DNA of 64,000 nt, from NCBI GenBank assembly GCA_023623175.1, contig JAMNXU010000034.1:62001-126000 (forward strand), written 5' to 3'. Under the pieces are notes generated by a model. That model worked only from the letters and a program-made list of their open reading frames with translations. It did not search any database and was not told where the DNA came from. Below, piece by piece: positions 53,459-62,547 of this stretch (its first letter is position 1; every line of letters starts with the position of its first letter). The position numbers and the translations under genes were made by a program. The DNA comes from Bacillota bacterium. Its GTDB lineage: Bacteria > Bacillota > Clostridia > Acetivibrionales > JAMNXU01.

Positions 53459-56400
53459 TTATTCCCTCCTGTCGCACCTCAGGCATCTCATGGCTTCCGC
53501 CATGGCATTGAGCTTGTGGAATCCCAGTGAAACCTCGTCGAAGCAGTGTTTCCTCGTTTCCGGATCCAGGTATTTGAGCGGGAAGCGTTCATGCTCCACT
53601 ACCTCGCCCTCATCGCTTGCCCTGGGTATTTCAATGTCCTCACCGGTATTGAGGACGCCATTTCCTCCCAGATACCTGTCTATGGCCCTGGCGGCCTCCT
53701 TCCCGTCGGCAATGGCAGTTATCACCGTGTCAGATCCCCTGACAACGTCACCGCCTGCGAAAACGCCCCTGAGCCGCGTCATCATCGTATCCCTGTCGGT
53801 GACAAAGGTTCCCCAGCGCGTCATCTCGACCTCATCCCTGTTAATGAAGGGCAGGTCTGAATGCTGGCTGACCGCGGGGATTACCATGTCCACGGGAATG
53901 GTGTATTCGGAGCCCTCAACGGGCCTGGGAGCCCTGCGCCCGCTCAAGTCGAATTCCCCGAGTTTCATCCTTGTGCAGACGATTCCTTCGACTTTTTCAT
54001 CTCCGACAAACCTGACGGGAGCCGTCAGCTCAATAATCTCAATGCCCTCTTCCATGGCGTCCCTGACTTCTCTGGGATCTGCAGGCATATCTTCAATAAG
54101 CCTTCTGTAGATAATCATCACCTTTTCAGCTCCAAGGCGCACTGCCACGCGCGCCGAGTCAATCGCTGTGTTGCCGCCGCCTATAACCGCAACGGTCTTC
54201 CCAATCCTGACTTCTCTCCCGAGATTGACATCCCTGAGGAAATCAAGACCGTAATACACTCCCTTAAGGTCTTCGCCGGGTATGCCGATCCTGTTGGAGA
54301 ACTGGGTTCCCGTCGCAATGTATACTGCGTCGTACTTGTCACGGAGATAATAGAACGTAATATCTTTTCCGACCTCGGTATTCAGGTGTATATTGACTCC
54401 CGCCTGCTCGATCAGCTTGATTTCATGCTGGAGAATTTCCTGGGGAAGCCTGTATTCGGGAATGCCAAAGGCAAGGATACCCCCTGCCATGGGCTGAGCT
54501 TCAAATACATCGACCTCGTATCCGAGCCTTGCCAGGTAGTAGCCGCATGTCAGGCCCGAAGGTCCGGCCCCTATTATTGCAACTTTCTTGTCCTTTTTCG
54601 GGAAAACGAGGTCCATGTACGGTTCTTCATGTTTCAGCATGTAATCGGCCACATACCGTTTCAGATCAGCTATTGCGATGGGTTCGTCCAGCTGCCCCCT
54701 CCTGCACTTGCTTTCGCACGGGTGGGTGCATACCCTTCCGCAAACCGCGGGGAAGGGATTTTCCTTTCGTATGAGATTGTACGCGTCCCTGATCCTGCCT
54801 GCGGCTATCAGCGCAATGTATCCCGGCACGTTCACGCCGGCGGGGCAAGCGTTCTGGCATGGCGAAATGAAAAGGTCGGCGCAGACTCCTGCCCTGCAAT
54901 ACTTGTACCTGATATGTTCCTCGAACTCCTCGCGGAAATTCTCAATCATGCTCAGGACGGGATTCGGTGCGGTCTGTCCCAGGTTGCACAGCGCCGTGTC
55001 CTTTATCGCCTGTCCTATTTCTTCCAGCAGTTCAATATCTCCCTGCCTGCCTTCGCCCCTGGTTATCCTCTCGAGTATTTCGAGCATCCTCTTGGTGCCG
55101 AGCCTGCACGGTATGCATTTGCCGCAGGATTCATCCTGGACGAATTCCATGAAATAACGCGCCATGTCCACCATGCAGGTGTCCTCGTCCATGCTTATCA
55201 GTCCGCCGGAACCCATGATGGCGCCCAGCTTTGCCAGCGATTCATAATCCACGGGCACATTCAGGCAGTCCTTCCTTATGCATCCTCCTGATGGTCCGCC
55301 GATCTGGGCCGCCTTAAACTTCTTGTTTTTCGGAACGCCGCCGCCGATGTCATGAATTATGTCGCCAAGCGTTATGCCTATGGGGACCTCAACTATTCCC
55401 GTATTATTGATGTCTCCGGCCAGCGCGAACACCTTTGTTCCCTTGCTTTTTTCCGTTCCCGTTGCCGCATACCACTCGCTGCCTTTCATAATAATAGCGG
55501 GAATGTTTGCGAGCGTCTCCACGTTGTTGATTATCGTGGGCTTTCCGAACAATCCTTTTTCGAACGGGAACGGCGGCTTCTGCTTAGGCTCGCCCCTTTC
55601 TCCTTCCACGGAAGACATGAGGGCCGTTTCCTCGCCGCATACAAAGGCGCCCGCACCGATTCGGATTTCGATGTCAAAATCAAAACCGCTTCCCAGGATG
55701 TCCTTACCGAGCAACCCGGCTTCCCTGGCTTTTTTTATCGCAAGGCTGAACCTTTCTATCGCGAGCGGGTATTCCGCGCGGACATAGATGAAACCCCTGT
55801 TTGCTCCGATGGCATAACCCCCGATCAGCATACCTTCAATGACCGAATGGGGATCGCCTTCGAGGATACTCCTGTCCATAAAGGCGCCGGGGTCTCCCTC
55901 GTCGGCGTTGCAGATAATGTATTTGCAATCGCCTTTCGCCCTGTACCCGGCTTCCCATTTCAATCCCGTGGGAAATCCGGCTCCGCCGCGTCCTCTCAGC
56001 CCCGATTCCTTTATTTCTTCAATCACTTCCATCGGCTGCATTTCAAGCAGGACTTTCGCGGCGGCTATATATCCGTCCCTTGCTATATACTCTTCCAGCG
56101 ACGCGTAGTCAACGTAGCCGCAGTTTCTCAGCGCAATCTTAACTTGCTTGTTGAAATACGGTATATCCTTGATGTAAGGTATATGCCGTTTCTGCGTTTT
56201 GTCGTAATAGGTTTTCCCAACGGGAACTTTTCCGTTAAGCAAATGGGAAACAACTATTTCCTCCATGTCTTCCGGCCTGAGCCTGGTGTAAAAAACGCCG
56301 TCGGGTTCTACAAGCGCCACGGGGCCGAGGTCACAGGTTCCTATGCATCCCGTTTCGGATACAGCCACATGATGCCTCAGGCCATACTTGTCAATGCATT

Positions 56401-56554
56401 GCAGCAGCGCGTCGCGTACCTCGTGGCAGTTGGAGGAAATGCAGCCGGCGCCTGCGCATACAAAAACTCTGAACTTGTAACCCTGCATTTTAGCATTGAA
56501 ATCGCTCCTGACCTTTTCCAAGTCGGCCCGGTCTTTTATGCGAACAGCGCTCAT
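53459..56554 (-). CDS. hydB: HydB (NuoF-like) hydrogenase subunit fused to a GltD/NfnB-like flavoprotein module
   Basis: 1031 residues, against about 600 for usual HydB. Residues 1-115 form a thioredoxin-like [2Fe-2S] domain (CAGAGC, CIGTC). A NuoF part follows: RGRGGAGFPTGLKW and NADEGDPGAF bind FMN and NADH, then an SLBB domain and SCGKCIPCRLGTKR for a [4Fe-4S] cluster. At the point where HydB normally has a ferredoxin domain, a GltD/NfnB-like module begins: CQNACPAGVNV, CGRVCTHPCESKC, the FAD motif VAIIGAGPSG (from 658) and the nucleotide motif VAVIGGGNTA (from 788), with IIYRR as in NADPH-binding relatives. So it could pass electrons among NADH, NADPH, ferredoxin and HydA. Between hydC (13 bp) and hydA (3 bp). 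Confidence 0.93.
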   Translation of the reverse strand: MSAVRIKDRADLEKVRSDFNAKMQGYKFRVFVCAGAGCISSNCHEVRDALLQCIDKYGLRHHVAVSETGCIGTCDLGPVALVEPDGVFYTRLRPEDMEEIVVSHLLNGKVPVGKTYYDKTQKRHIPYIKDIPYFNKQVKIALRNCGYVDYASLEEYIARDGYIAAAKVLLEMQPMEVIEEIKESGLRGRGGAGFPTGLKWEAGYRAKGDCKYIICNADEGDPGAFMDRSILEGDPHSVIEGMLIGGYAIGANRGFIYVRAEYPLAIERFSLAIKKAREAGLLGKDILGSGFDFDIEIRIGAGAFVCGEETALMSSVEGERGEPKQKPPFPFEKGLFGKPTIINNVETLANIPAIIMKGSEWYAATGTEKSKGTKVFALAGDINNTGIVEVPIGITLGDIIHDIGGGVPKNKKFKAAQIGGPSGGCIRKDCLNVPVDYESLAKLGAIMGSGGLISMDEDTCMVDMARYFMEFVQDESCGKCIPCRLGTKRMLEILERITRGEGRQGDIELLEEIGQAIKDTALCNLGQTAPNPVLSMIENFREEFEEHIRYKYCRAGVCADLFISPCQNACPAGVNVPGYIALIAAGRIRDAYNLIRKENPFPAVCGRVCTHPCESKCRRGQLDEPIAIADLKRYVADYMLKHEEPYMDLVFPKKDKKVAIIGAGPSGLTCGYYLARLGYEVDVFEAQPMAGGILAFGIPEYRLPQEILQHEIKLIEQAGVNIHLNTEVGKDITFYYLRDKYDAVYIATGTQFSNRIGIPGEDLKGVYYGLDFLRDVNLGREVRIGKTVAVIGGGNTAIDSARVAVRLGAEKVMIIYRRLIEDMPADPREVRDAMEEGIEIIELTAPVRFVGDEKVEGIVCTRMKLGEFDLSGRRAPRPVEGSEYTIPVDMVIPAVSQHSDLPFINRDEVEMTRWGTFVTDRDTMMTRLRGVFAGGDVVRGSDTVITAIADGKEAARAIDRYLGGNGVLNTGEDIEIPRASDEGEVVEHERFPLKYLDPETRKHCFDEVSLGFHKLNAMAEAMRCLRCDRRE

Positions 56555-56567
56555 GGAATTCCCTCCT

Positions 56568-57068
56568 TCAATAGTACTTCTCGAGAATTGACTGTAACTT
56601 GTCGGGATTCACCTGCTTATAGACACGGTCATTAATCATCATTGCCGGAGCCAGTCCACATGCGCCTATGCAGCGCATGACTTCCAGGCTGAATTTGCCG
56701 TCGGCCGTAGTGCCTCCGACTTCGACGCCGAGGATTTCCCGAAGCTTTTCAACTATCTTTTTGCCTCCGCGCACGTAGCATGCGGTACCGAGGCAAACCC
56801 TTATGGTATTTTCACCCCTGGGTTTGGTGGAGAAAAACGAGTAGAATGTCACCACTCCCGAAACCCTGGAAAAAGGCAGACCCATTTTTTGAGCAATGAA
56901 CCTCTGAAGCTCCACGGGCAAATACCCGTATATCCCCTGTGCCATATGAAGCACCTGTATGAGACTGCCTTCCCTGTCCTTGTACTCCTCTATTACCTCG
57001 GCGATCCTTTCGTACTTTTCCGCCTCCGTCTCTTTTTTGCACCTGCATTGGATGACAGAATTACTCAT
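56568..57068 (-). CDS. hydC: HydC (NuoE-like) [2Fe-2S] subunit
   Basis: The small electron-transfer subunit of NAD-linked hydrogenases and of complex I. The 166-residue product has an N-terminal helical bundle (YERIAEVIEEYKDREGSLIQ, HMAQGIYGYLP) and the thioredoxin-like cluster site CLGTAC...CIGACGLAPAMMIND. The frame is open for 52 more codons, but the ATG at 57068 has GGGAGGG and fits the family. The N-terminal CRCKKE contains two extra Cys. First gene of the operon; the control region is in the gap upstream. Confidence 0.95.
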   Translation of the reverse strand: MSNSVIQCRCKKETEAEKYERIAEVIEEYKDREGSLIQVLHMAQGIYGYLPVELQRFIAQKMGLPFSRVSGVVTFYSFFSTKPRGENTIRVCLGTACYVRGGKKIVEKLREILGVEVGGTTADGKFSLEVMRCIGACGLAPAMMINDRVYKQVNPDKLQSILEKYY

Positions 57069-57739
57069 CAAATCCCTCCCGTAATTGCGTAATTGTTCGA
57101 TTGTTAAATAACAAACAAATAAACCCGTAATTATTCCGCGTTCAGCATTGTTGAAGGCGCATGAATACCGCGCATAAAACCGTGCAAGTACAGTACCTCG
57201 TGACAAACTGCGCTTAAACAGCATGAATACCGGTAATTATTAAGTTGTAACCGTCGGAGATTTCTTTCGTATGCCTGGAAGCTTTTGTGGTTTGTTCCTG
57301 CAGAAATGCCTGAAAAGATGTTATGGATGTATTGTTAATTTTTTAATAATCTGTGCCAAAAAAATTTAATAGAATCTGGAACATATAATGAAATGAATGT
57401 GTTTATATTAATTTTTCGTACGCGCTTAATTTCTTTAAATATGAGCTGATGAACATTTTGTGTATGCACTGGAGTGCATTAAGTGTATCATTAATACCAA
57501 ATGTTTACCCTATGCGAGTGCTAATTCCATGTATGTATTAATGTACATTTTACTTATGTATTAATTTTTCTACTTCCTGTATTAATGTTTTTAAATATGA
57601 ATATATTTGAGTTCCCTTTTCGAACCTGCTTTTATATTTGCACGATACCATTGTTACATGAAACCCTGAACCGGAATATCGTGCCGGAATGTCTGAGGCG
57701 ATGTCCCTGGCAGGTGCCGGCTGCAACGTTCGTCCGCCT
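57069..57739. promoter_or_regulatory. 671-bp region upstream of the hydrogenase operon
   Basis: No gene is seen. Candidate control sequences: TTGTTAAATAACAA (57101-57114), 33 bp ahead of hydC; the 12-bp direct repeat GCATGAATACCG at 57159-57170 and 57221-57232; GTAATTATT near 57126 and 57233; and the palindrome ATGCACTGGAGTGCAT at 57464-57479. Three TGTATTAAT words lie at 57530-57590. I could not place a convincing promoter. Confidence 0.45.
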
Positions 57740-57994
57740 TTAAATTTTGCCCCTTACGTCCCGGCTTTCAAGTTTTGAAGCTTCCACGAGCTTTGACATG
57801 ATGGTTTCCCGTATCGCTTCAGGCTCCTCTTCAATACCGAATTTCTCGCGGATTTTTTCCAGCATTTCGTCGTTAAACTCCTCGAGATCGACAAATATGC
57901 TGTCGTTGCCGCCATGTAACCAGAACGTACCCTTGTAATTGTAAAAATCCTCGGTGATACTTAACCCCACGACCCTGAGATCTCTGCTTTTCAC
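57740..57994 (-). CDS. Hypothetical 84-residue protein
   Basis: The GTG at 57994 is preceded by GGGGGTGATC, a near-perfect ribosome binding site. The product starts MKSRDLRVVGLSITEDF and is soluble and acidic in its second half (VDLEEFNDEMLEKIREKFGIEEE), with no cysteines or known motif. It looks like a small alpha/beta protein. I do not recognise it. It stands alone, with 670 bp of empty DNA behind it. Confidence 0.65.
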   Translation of the reverse strand: MKSRDLRVVGLSITEDFYNYKGTFWLHGGNDSIFVDLEEFNDEMLEKIREKFGIEEEPEAIRETIMSKLVEASKLESRDVRGKI

Positions 57995-58489
57995 CGGATC
58001 ACCCCCTTCTACGCGGATAGTTTATTACTATTATATGACAATACTATTATATGATATCTGTGTATAAATTCCAATACAATTATGTAAATAAAAGTGAATA
58101 ATTTAACTTGCCCCTTATTGATAAATGTTTATATTAACGCGGCTTTGGCACTTCCTTTCAGTCGGGCTTCAAAATTGTATTAATTTTCATACATGTAGTT
58201 TTGTATTTATTTTAATACATAATTTACAGCCAGGTTTTATGACATAACAATGTGATAATGTGGCAATATATGGGCAATTTTGCCACCGCAGTATTTATAT
58301 GTTATAGTTTTATTGCCGCGGATGTTTTGCCGGTGGTGAAACAAGCGTTTAAAATTGCCCGTTATACAGGATAAAAAGCCCATTCGGGCAGCAAAATAAA
58401 TGGGTAACGAAATTAAATTGCTTAATATTTGTTGCACTTTAAATCGCTGTGAAGCTTACGGGTGTTTATGGAATGGTGGGGTATTCGTT
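57995..58489. other. 495-bp AT-rich intergenic region
   Basis: No supported gene or terminator. It contains repeated words such as ACTATTATATGA (twice near 58028-58052) and TTTTAATACAT. The promoters for the divergent small genes on both sides must lie here, but none is clear. Confidence 0.5.
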
Positions 58490-58645
58490 ATGAGGACAAA
58501 GAGATATGTTAAATTTAAAAAATACAGGCAAAAAAGACGGCGCAGGATTTTCGTCTTTTTCGTCCTGCTGCCGTCCTCATTGCTCCTGATCGGTTATTTG
58601 CTTACATCCCTGTCTGTTTTGCCGGCATTGCCGGCGGGAAGGTAA
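58490..58645 (+). CDS. Possible 51-residue membrane-anchored peptide
   Basis: The ATG at 58490 follows GGTGGGG at 8 bp. The product has a very basic start (MRTKRYVKFKKYRQKRRRR), one membrane helix (IFVFFVLLPSSLLLIGYLL) and a short Pro/Ala/Gly tail. The longer open frame beginning at 58400 has no ribosome binding site. The layout recalls the N-terminal anchor of sporulation or cell-wall proteins whose outer domain is missing, so it might be a gene remnant. It converges with the GerMN gene, 9 bp between stops. Confidence 0.45.
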   Translation: MRTKRYVKFKKYRQKRRRRIFVFFVLLPSSLLLIGYLLTSLSVLPALPAGR

Positions 58646-58654
58646 ACAGGGCTG

Positions 58655-59332
58655 TTATCCCTGCAGGGGTTTGCCCTGTTCATCGAACCGGAATCTTTCC
58701 ATGTCCCCGATGGGTTCGCCGTTCGGTCCCTTGAGGGGCCATCCCTCAACGAGGATCCTTACCTTGTCCACAGCTTCAAATTCGGTCAGCGTATTTACTA
58801 TTGATCCTCTCAGCACTGTATCGGCCACGCCGCCGGCTGTCTGGAATTCTTTCGAGAAATCGACAATTGCCATTTTGTCCACAAGGTTTACACCCAGCAG
58901 CTTGGTTCCTTCGGGGAAAGGATTTCTCAGCCCGGTTCCTTTCGGTCCTTCCATCAGCGCCATTACGGCGGCCTTTATTACAGCACCGTCGGTAACCTCC
59001 ACTTCCCTGCTTTCCTTTTTCAGCGCTTCATTTGCGCTGTCGGGGAAATAGAGTACCATGCTGATTTTTGATACTTTCCCGGTTTCCTTGGTGGTGGTCT
59101 CTTCCTGTTGCGTTCCCGGCGTTTGCGTTGTTTCCGGCTCCATGGCCGGCTCTTCCGTCGGGGTTGCCTCCGGTGTGACAATGTTCTCCGTCGTCACGGT
59201 CGGATCCGGCTCCACGGTCTGCTCCTGCTGACTGTCATTGTTCGCCTGTTTCTTAATAAAGCTGCAGCCCGAAGCGACCAGAACCACCGCGAGCATGAAT
59301 ACCAGCAATTTTATGCCCTTTTGTGTTTTCAC
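58655..59332 (-). CDS. GerMN-domain lipoprotein
   Basis: 225 residues. A lipoprotein signal with lipobox VASGC (Cys23) is followed by a Thr/Glu/Pro-rich linker (about 30-85) and one GerMN domain: VLYFPDSANEALKKESREV, AVIKAAVMALMEGPKG, GVNLVDKMAIVDFSKEF and the closing KVRILVEGWPLKG. GerMN proteins such as GerM of Bacillus act outside the membrane in sporulation and germination. This one has only one copy of the domain. GTG start behind a purine-rich GAGAAAAAG, so translation may be weak. A weak hairpin (AACAGGGC / GCCCTGTT at 58645-58680) overlaps its end. Confidence 0.85.
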   Translation of the reverse strand: MKTQKGIKLLVFMLAVVLVASGCSFIKKQANNDSQQEQTVEPDPTVTTENIVTPEATPTEEPAMEPETTQTPGTQQEETTTKETGKVSKISMVLYFPDSANEALKKESREVEVTDGAVIKAAVMALMEGPKGTGLRNPFPEGTKLLGVNLVDKMAIVDFSKEFQTAGGVADTVLRGSIVNTLTEFEAVDKVRILVEGWPLKGPNGEPIGDMERFRFDEQGKPLQG

Positions 59333-59795
59333 CTTTTTCTCACTACCTTTCAGTTTTCATTTTTCCAGTTTCTCACCAGTTTGTTTTGACATCCGAACTG
59401 AGCGTCAATGCTGTTCCGTCCGACATGCACTTTTTCGGCCGTCATGCTTCCGCATTTCAGTCACCATAATTCTGCTTATATAAGTCATCATAATTCTTGC
59501 TATTTCCCTGCCGTTTTATACATATTTTTCCGCCAGTTAACATGTATTTTTTCAACTTACTATTTTTTTGCATATAAAGCTCAGTTAATGCAGTTGTTTC
59601 TGTTTATACGAATTTTTTCAGCTTTTTTTCTTCTTCTGTTTTTTAACTTTTTAAGCTTTTTTAGCATTTAGACTTTTAAGCTTTTTAGCCTTTTCGGTTT
59701 ATACGTCTTTTTCAGAGCATAGAATTATTTCGTTTTTTAATTTTAAATAAATATGTTTTGCAATTTTAAATAAATATTTTTTTAATGCCGATTTT
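59333..59795. other. 463-bp T-rich intergenic region with a 22-bp tandem repeat
   Basis: Plus strand very rich in T. AATTTTAAATAAATAT with a T/G tail occurs twice (59739-59761, 59762-59783) directly behind the comEA-like gene, and words like CTTTTTAAGCTTTTT recur at 59640-59690. No gene seen. Confidence 0.5.
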
Positions 59796-60635
59796 TCAGT
59801 TCACACATATTTTATCCTTAATTTTTGAAAACCGGCTTTCCTTTATCCCCGGAACCTTCATTATGTCCGATATTTCGCTGAAAGGTCCGTTCTTTTCCCT
59901 GTATTCAATTATATCCCTTGCCGTTTGCTCGCCAATGCCCGGAAGGGTTTTCAGTTCTTCAGCAGTGGCTGTGTTTATATTAACCAGTCTTTCAGGTTCT
60001 CTTGCCGGAGAAGTGCGTATAACGGCTCCTCCGCTGTCCCTGATCACGGCGGACGGGGTATTGCCGCCCTGGACGCTCCCTGTCCCGGATCCTGCTGCCT
60101 GTTGCGACGAATCCTTTTTGGAAGGAATCCTGATCATGTCATTGTCGCTCAATTCGAATGCGAGGTTAATGTTCTCCAGGTCTGCATCGGCAGTGGGCCC
60201 TCCGGCAGCTTTGATTGCATCCTCTATAATACTCCCTTTTTTAAGCCTGAAAACACCGCTGTTCTTTACGCAACCGGAAACATAAACACGGATTAAATCC
60301 TCGTCCACAGCCGTGTTTTGCTGCTTTGTACCCGTATCATTATTCACTCCCGTCTGACCGTCCGCGCCTTCCCCGCGGATTTCCCTGATTTCACTGTTAC
60401 CGTTGTTATTGTTGTTTCCATTGTTTTGGCCATTTTCAGCCTGCCCGCTGTTTCCGGCAATGTCCACGCCGCTTGCTGCATTGATTCCGGTAGGGTCAGC
60501 GGTTATCACAAGGTCGCTTTTTTCCCGTGTCACCGCCGAAACAGCCGCCGTCAGCGCCACAATGGCTAAAAACGCCGTAATCGCCGAGATCCTGATATCA
60601 ACCACAATGACTTTGCTAAAATATTTCAGCTTCAT
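59796..60635 (-). CDS. ComEA-like protein with SLBB and helix-hairpin-helix domains
   Basis: 279 residues with an N-terminal membrane anchor (about 12-36) and an Asn/Gly/Gln-rich linker (70-110). An SLBB/soluble-ligand domain follows (LIRVYVSGCVKNSGVFRL, DAIKAAGGPTADADL), then a second linker and a C-terminal double helix-hairpin-helix (LVNINTATAEELKTLPGIGEQTARDII). ComEA binds incoming DNA at the outer face of the membrane during transformation. comEB/comEC are not adjacent, so competence is not proven. GGAGGGG precedes the ATG. Confidence 0.9.
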   Translation of the reverse strand: MKLKYFSKVIVVDIRISAITAFLAIVALTAAVSAVTREKSDLVITADPTGINAASGVDIAGNSGQAENGQNNGNNNNNGNSEIREIRGEGADGQTGVNNDTGTKQQNTAVDEDLIRVYVSGCVKNSGVFRLKKGSIIEDAIKAAGGPTADADLENINLAFELSDNDMIRIPSKKDSSQQAAGSGTGSVQGGNTPSAVIRDSGGAVIRTSPAREPERLVNINTATAEELKTLPGIGEQTARDIIEYREKNGPFSEISDIMKVPGIKESRFSKIKDKICVN

Positions 60636-60740
60636 AGCCCCTCCATCATTTGCTAATTTTACTATTTTATATATTATTCTACTTTAATTTCATATTTCCT
60701 TTTTTGCATACCTGTTTTCCTTTTTTTTACTATGATTTTT

Positions 60741-60771
60741 TTGGCACATTCACTCTGTTTTTTGGTATACT
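60741..60771 (+). promoter_or_regulatory. Possible promoter of the dacF-like gene
   Basis: TTGGCA, 19 bp, TATACT, ending 34 bp before the start codon. The spacer is longer than optimal. A sporulation sigma factor may be used instead, as for dacF in Bacillus. Confidence 0.35.
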
Positions 60772-60804
60772 TTATTCTGCATATCGCAAAAGACGGAGGA
60801 ATTT

Positions 60805-62187
60805 ATGAAGAAACCAATGAAGAAAGCTGTTTTATTAATTTTCACGGCAATGTACATTCTCGCCTGCGCAGCCAATGCAGCGGCCTTTGAAAAAGCCGCA
60901 AATGCCGAAAATGCGGGTGATTTACAGGCAACGGGCTTTGGCAAATTGCAGGCCGTGGAAATAGACGCGCCGTCCTATGTTCTCGTTGACATGAAAACCG
61001 GAAGAGTACTCCTGGAAAAAAACGCTGATGAAATCCGCTATCCTGCAAGCACGACAAAAATAATGACTGCCATCGTAGCCATCGAAAACGGCGACCTCAA
61101 CGCTGAAATGGTTGCGAGTGCCGAAGCCGTGGCCGATATTGGCGACGGGGGTTCAAATATAGGCATTATGCCCGGCGAAGTCCTTACGCTCAGGCATCTT
61201 CTTACTGCGATGCTTGTCAGTTCAGCCAATGAAAGCGCGAATATAATCGCAGAAAATATATGCGCCGGTTCCGCAAATCCCCGGCAGGAGTTCATCAGTC
61301 TCATGAACAGGCGCGCGATGGAGCTCGGCGCTCTCAATACCCATTTCGTAAACACCTGCGGAATACACGACCCCGACCATTATACCACCGCAAAGGACCT
61401 CGCCGTTATCGCCCGACATGCGATGACTTTGCCGGCTTTCAGGGAGACAGTAAAAACCTCGCATTACTCTCTTCCCGCCACCAACAAGCGCGAAGCCTGG
61501 GACGCGCTGCCTGTAACGAACAGGTTTTTAAATCCTTTTTACGGCGGCGTTTACAAACCCACGGATTTTGAAATCACGGGAATTAAGACGGGTTTTACAA
61601 CCCCCGCGGGAAGCTGCCTCGTCACATCGGCTGTAAACGATGAGGGAGAAGAACTGCTCGCCGTGGTGCTGGGAGTGACGGGCAGGGATCAGTCCAACGA
61701 TGTTTACGCCTGCACGACGCAACTGCTTGAATGGGGTTTTAATACCTTCTCCTACCAGCAGGCAGTCCCCGCCAACAGCATTGTCCTGGAAACACGGTTC
61801 AGGGGCGCCGCAAAGACCAGGACGGGCCTTGTAACAGAAAAAGCCGTCGAGTGCCTTCTTCCCGTTGACAGAGATCTCTGGAATCTCGAGGAAGAAATCC
61901 ACTGGACGCGCAAACTTGAGGCTCCGGCAAAAGCGGGAGAAATTATGGGATACATGGAATACAGCATAAACGGATTTCCCGTCGCCCAGGTCAATGTCGT
62001 TACCTCCGAAGCCGTAAAACTGAAACTGTATCTTAAGATTTTCAACGTAATTAAAAAAACGTTTTTCGCGGTTTTTTCACTGAAAACGCTGTCGGTAACT
62101 CTTGTTGCAATCGCGCTGTTTATTATAATGCGCGCAACTTTAAGGTTCATTTCCAGGAGCATCAGGCTGAGAAAGCGCCATTACTGA
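60805..62187 (+). CDS. D-alanyl-D-alanine carboxypeptidase (DacF/PBP5-like)
   Basis: A penicillin-binding protein that trims the terminal D-Ala of peptidoglycan stem peptides outside the membrane. The 460-residue product has a signal peptide (1-27), the S11 motifs YPASTTKIM (Ser82, Lys85), SAN (140-142) and KTG (261-263), a C-terminal beta domain (300-410), and a hydrophobic membrane segment (about 423-443) with a basic tail. In spore formers DacF-type enzymes set cortex crosslinking, but a vegetative role is equally possible. GGAGG lies before the ATG. Confidence 0.92.
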   Translation: MKKPMKKAVLLIFTAMYILACAANAAAFEKAANAENAGDLQATGFGKLQAVEIDAPSYVLVDMKTGRVLLEKNADEIRYPASTTKIMTAIVAIENGDLNAEMVASAEAVADIGDGGSNIGIMPGEVLTLRHLLTAMLVSSANESANIIAENICAGSANPRQEFISLMNRRAMELGALNTHFVNTCGIHDPDHYTTAKDLAVIARHAMTLPAFRETVKTSHYSLPATNKREAWDALPVTNRFLNPFYGGVYKPTDFEITGIKTGFTTPAGSCLVTSAVNDEGEELLAVVLGVTGRDQSNDVYACTTQLLEWGFNTFSYQQAVPANSIVLETRFRGAAKTRTGLVTEKAVECLLPVDRDLWNLEEEIHWTRKLEAPAKAGEIMGYMEYSINGFPVAQVNVVTSEAVKLKLYLKIFNVIKKTFFAVFSLKTLSVTLVAIALFIIMRATLRFISRSIRLRKRHY

Positions 62188-62547
62188 GCACTTGTTACTT
62201 AAATTTAAATAAACAGTTATTATTGTTAATTCAGGTAAATATAATATATAATTAGACTATGTATAATTTATTGACCGATAGATTTTTGGGCTCAATAATT
62301 TGACATTAATAAGCTGGCAGACTGATTAATTTTCATAATTCGTTTAACTTTTAGTTTATTGAATTCTTTATTTAAAAATTAAATGGTTAATGCCTTTTCG
62401 CAGGTTGGGGATGTCAATTTGCTTACTGGCATTTATGAGCCGGTCTGAAATTGTCCCTCCGGTCGGTACTTGCCCGGCCGGTCGGCAGGTTTGCTGATTC
62501 TGAACGTCGGGCTGATTGGTAAAGCTCATGTAAAAGGGGGTAATTTT
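62188..62547. other. 360-bp intergenic region
   Basis: AT-rich from 62188 to 62390, then a GC-rich stretch (62450-62520) with the duplicated word CCGGTCGG (near 62460 and 62480) that could fold into a hairpin ahead of the acyl-CoA synthetase gene. No gene, no clear terminator for the dacF-like gene. Confidence 0.5.

Noticed and set aside
57101-57114. TTGTTAAATAACAA as a Rex operator
   Set aside because: The arms are only 2 bp apart; Rex sites need about 4 or more bp between longer arms. Kept only as a candidate palindrome.
57515-57523. GAGTGCTAA as half of a CIRCE heat-shock element
   Set aside because: The partner TTAGCACTC is missing at the required distance, and no HrcA-type gene is near.
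58237-58437. 66-codon minus-strand frame in the gap before the GerMN gene
   Set aside because: No ribosome binding site and the region is typical AT-rich spacer.
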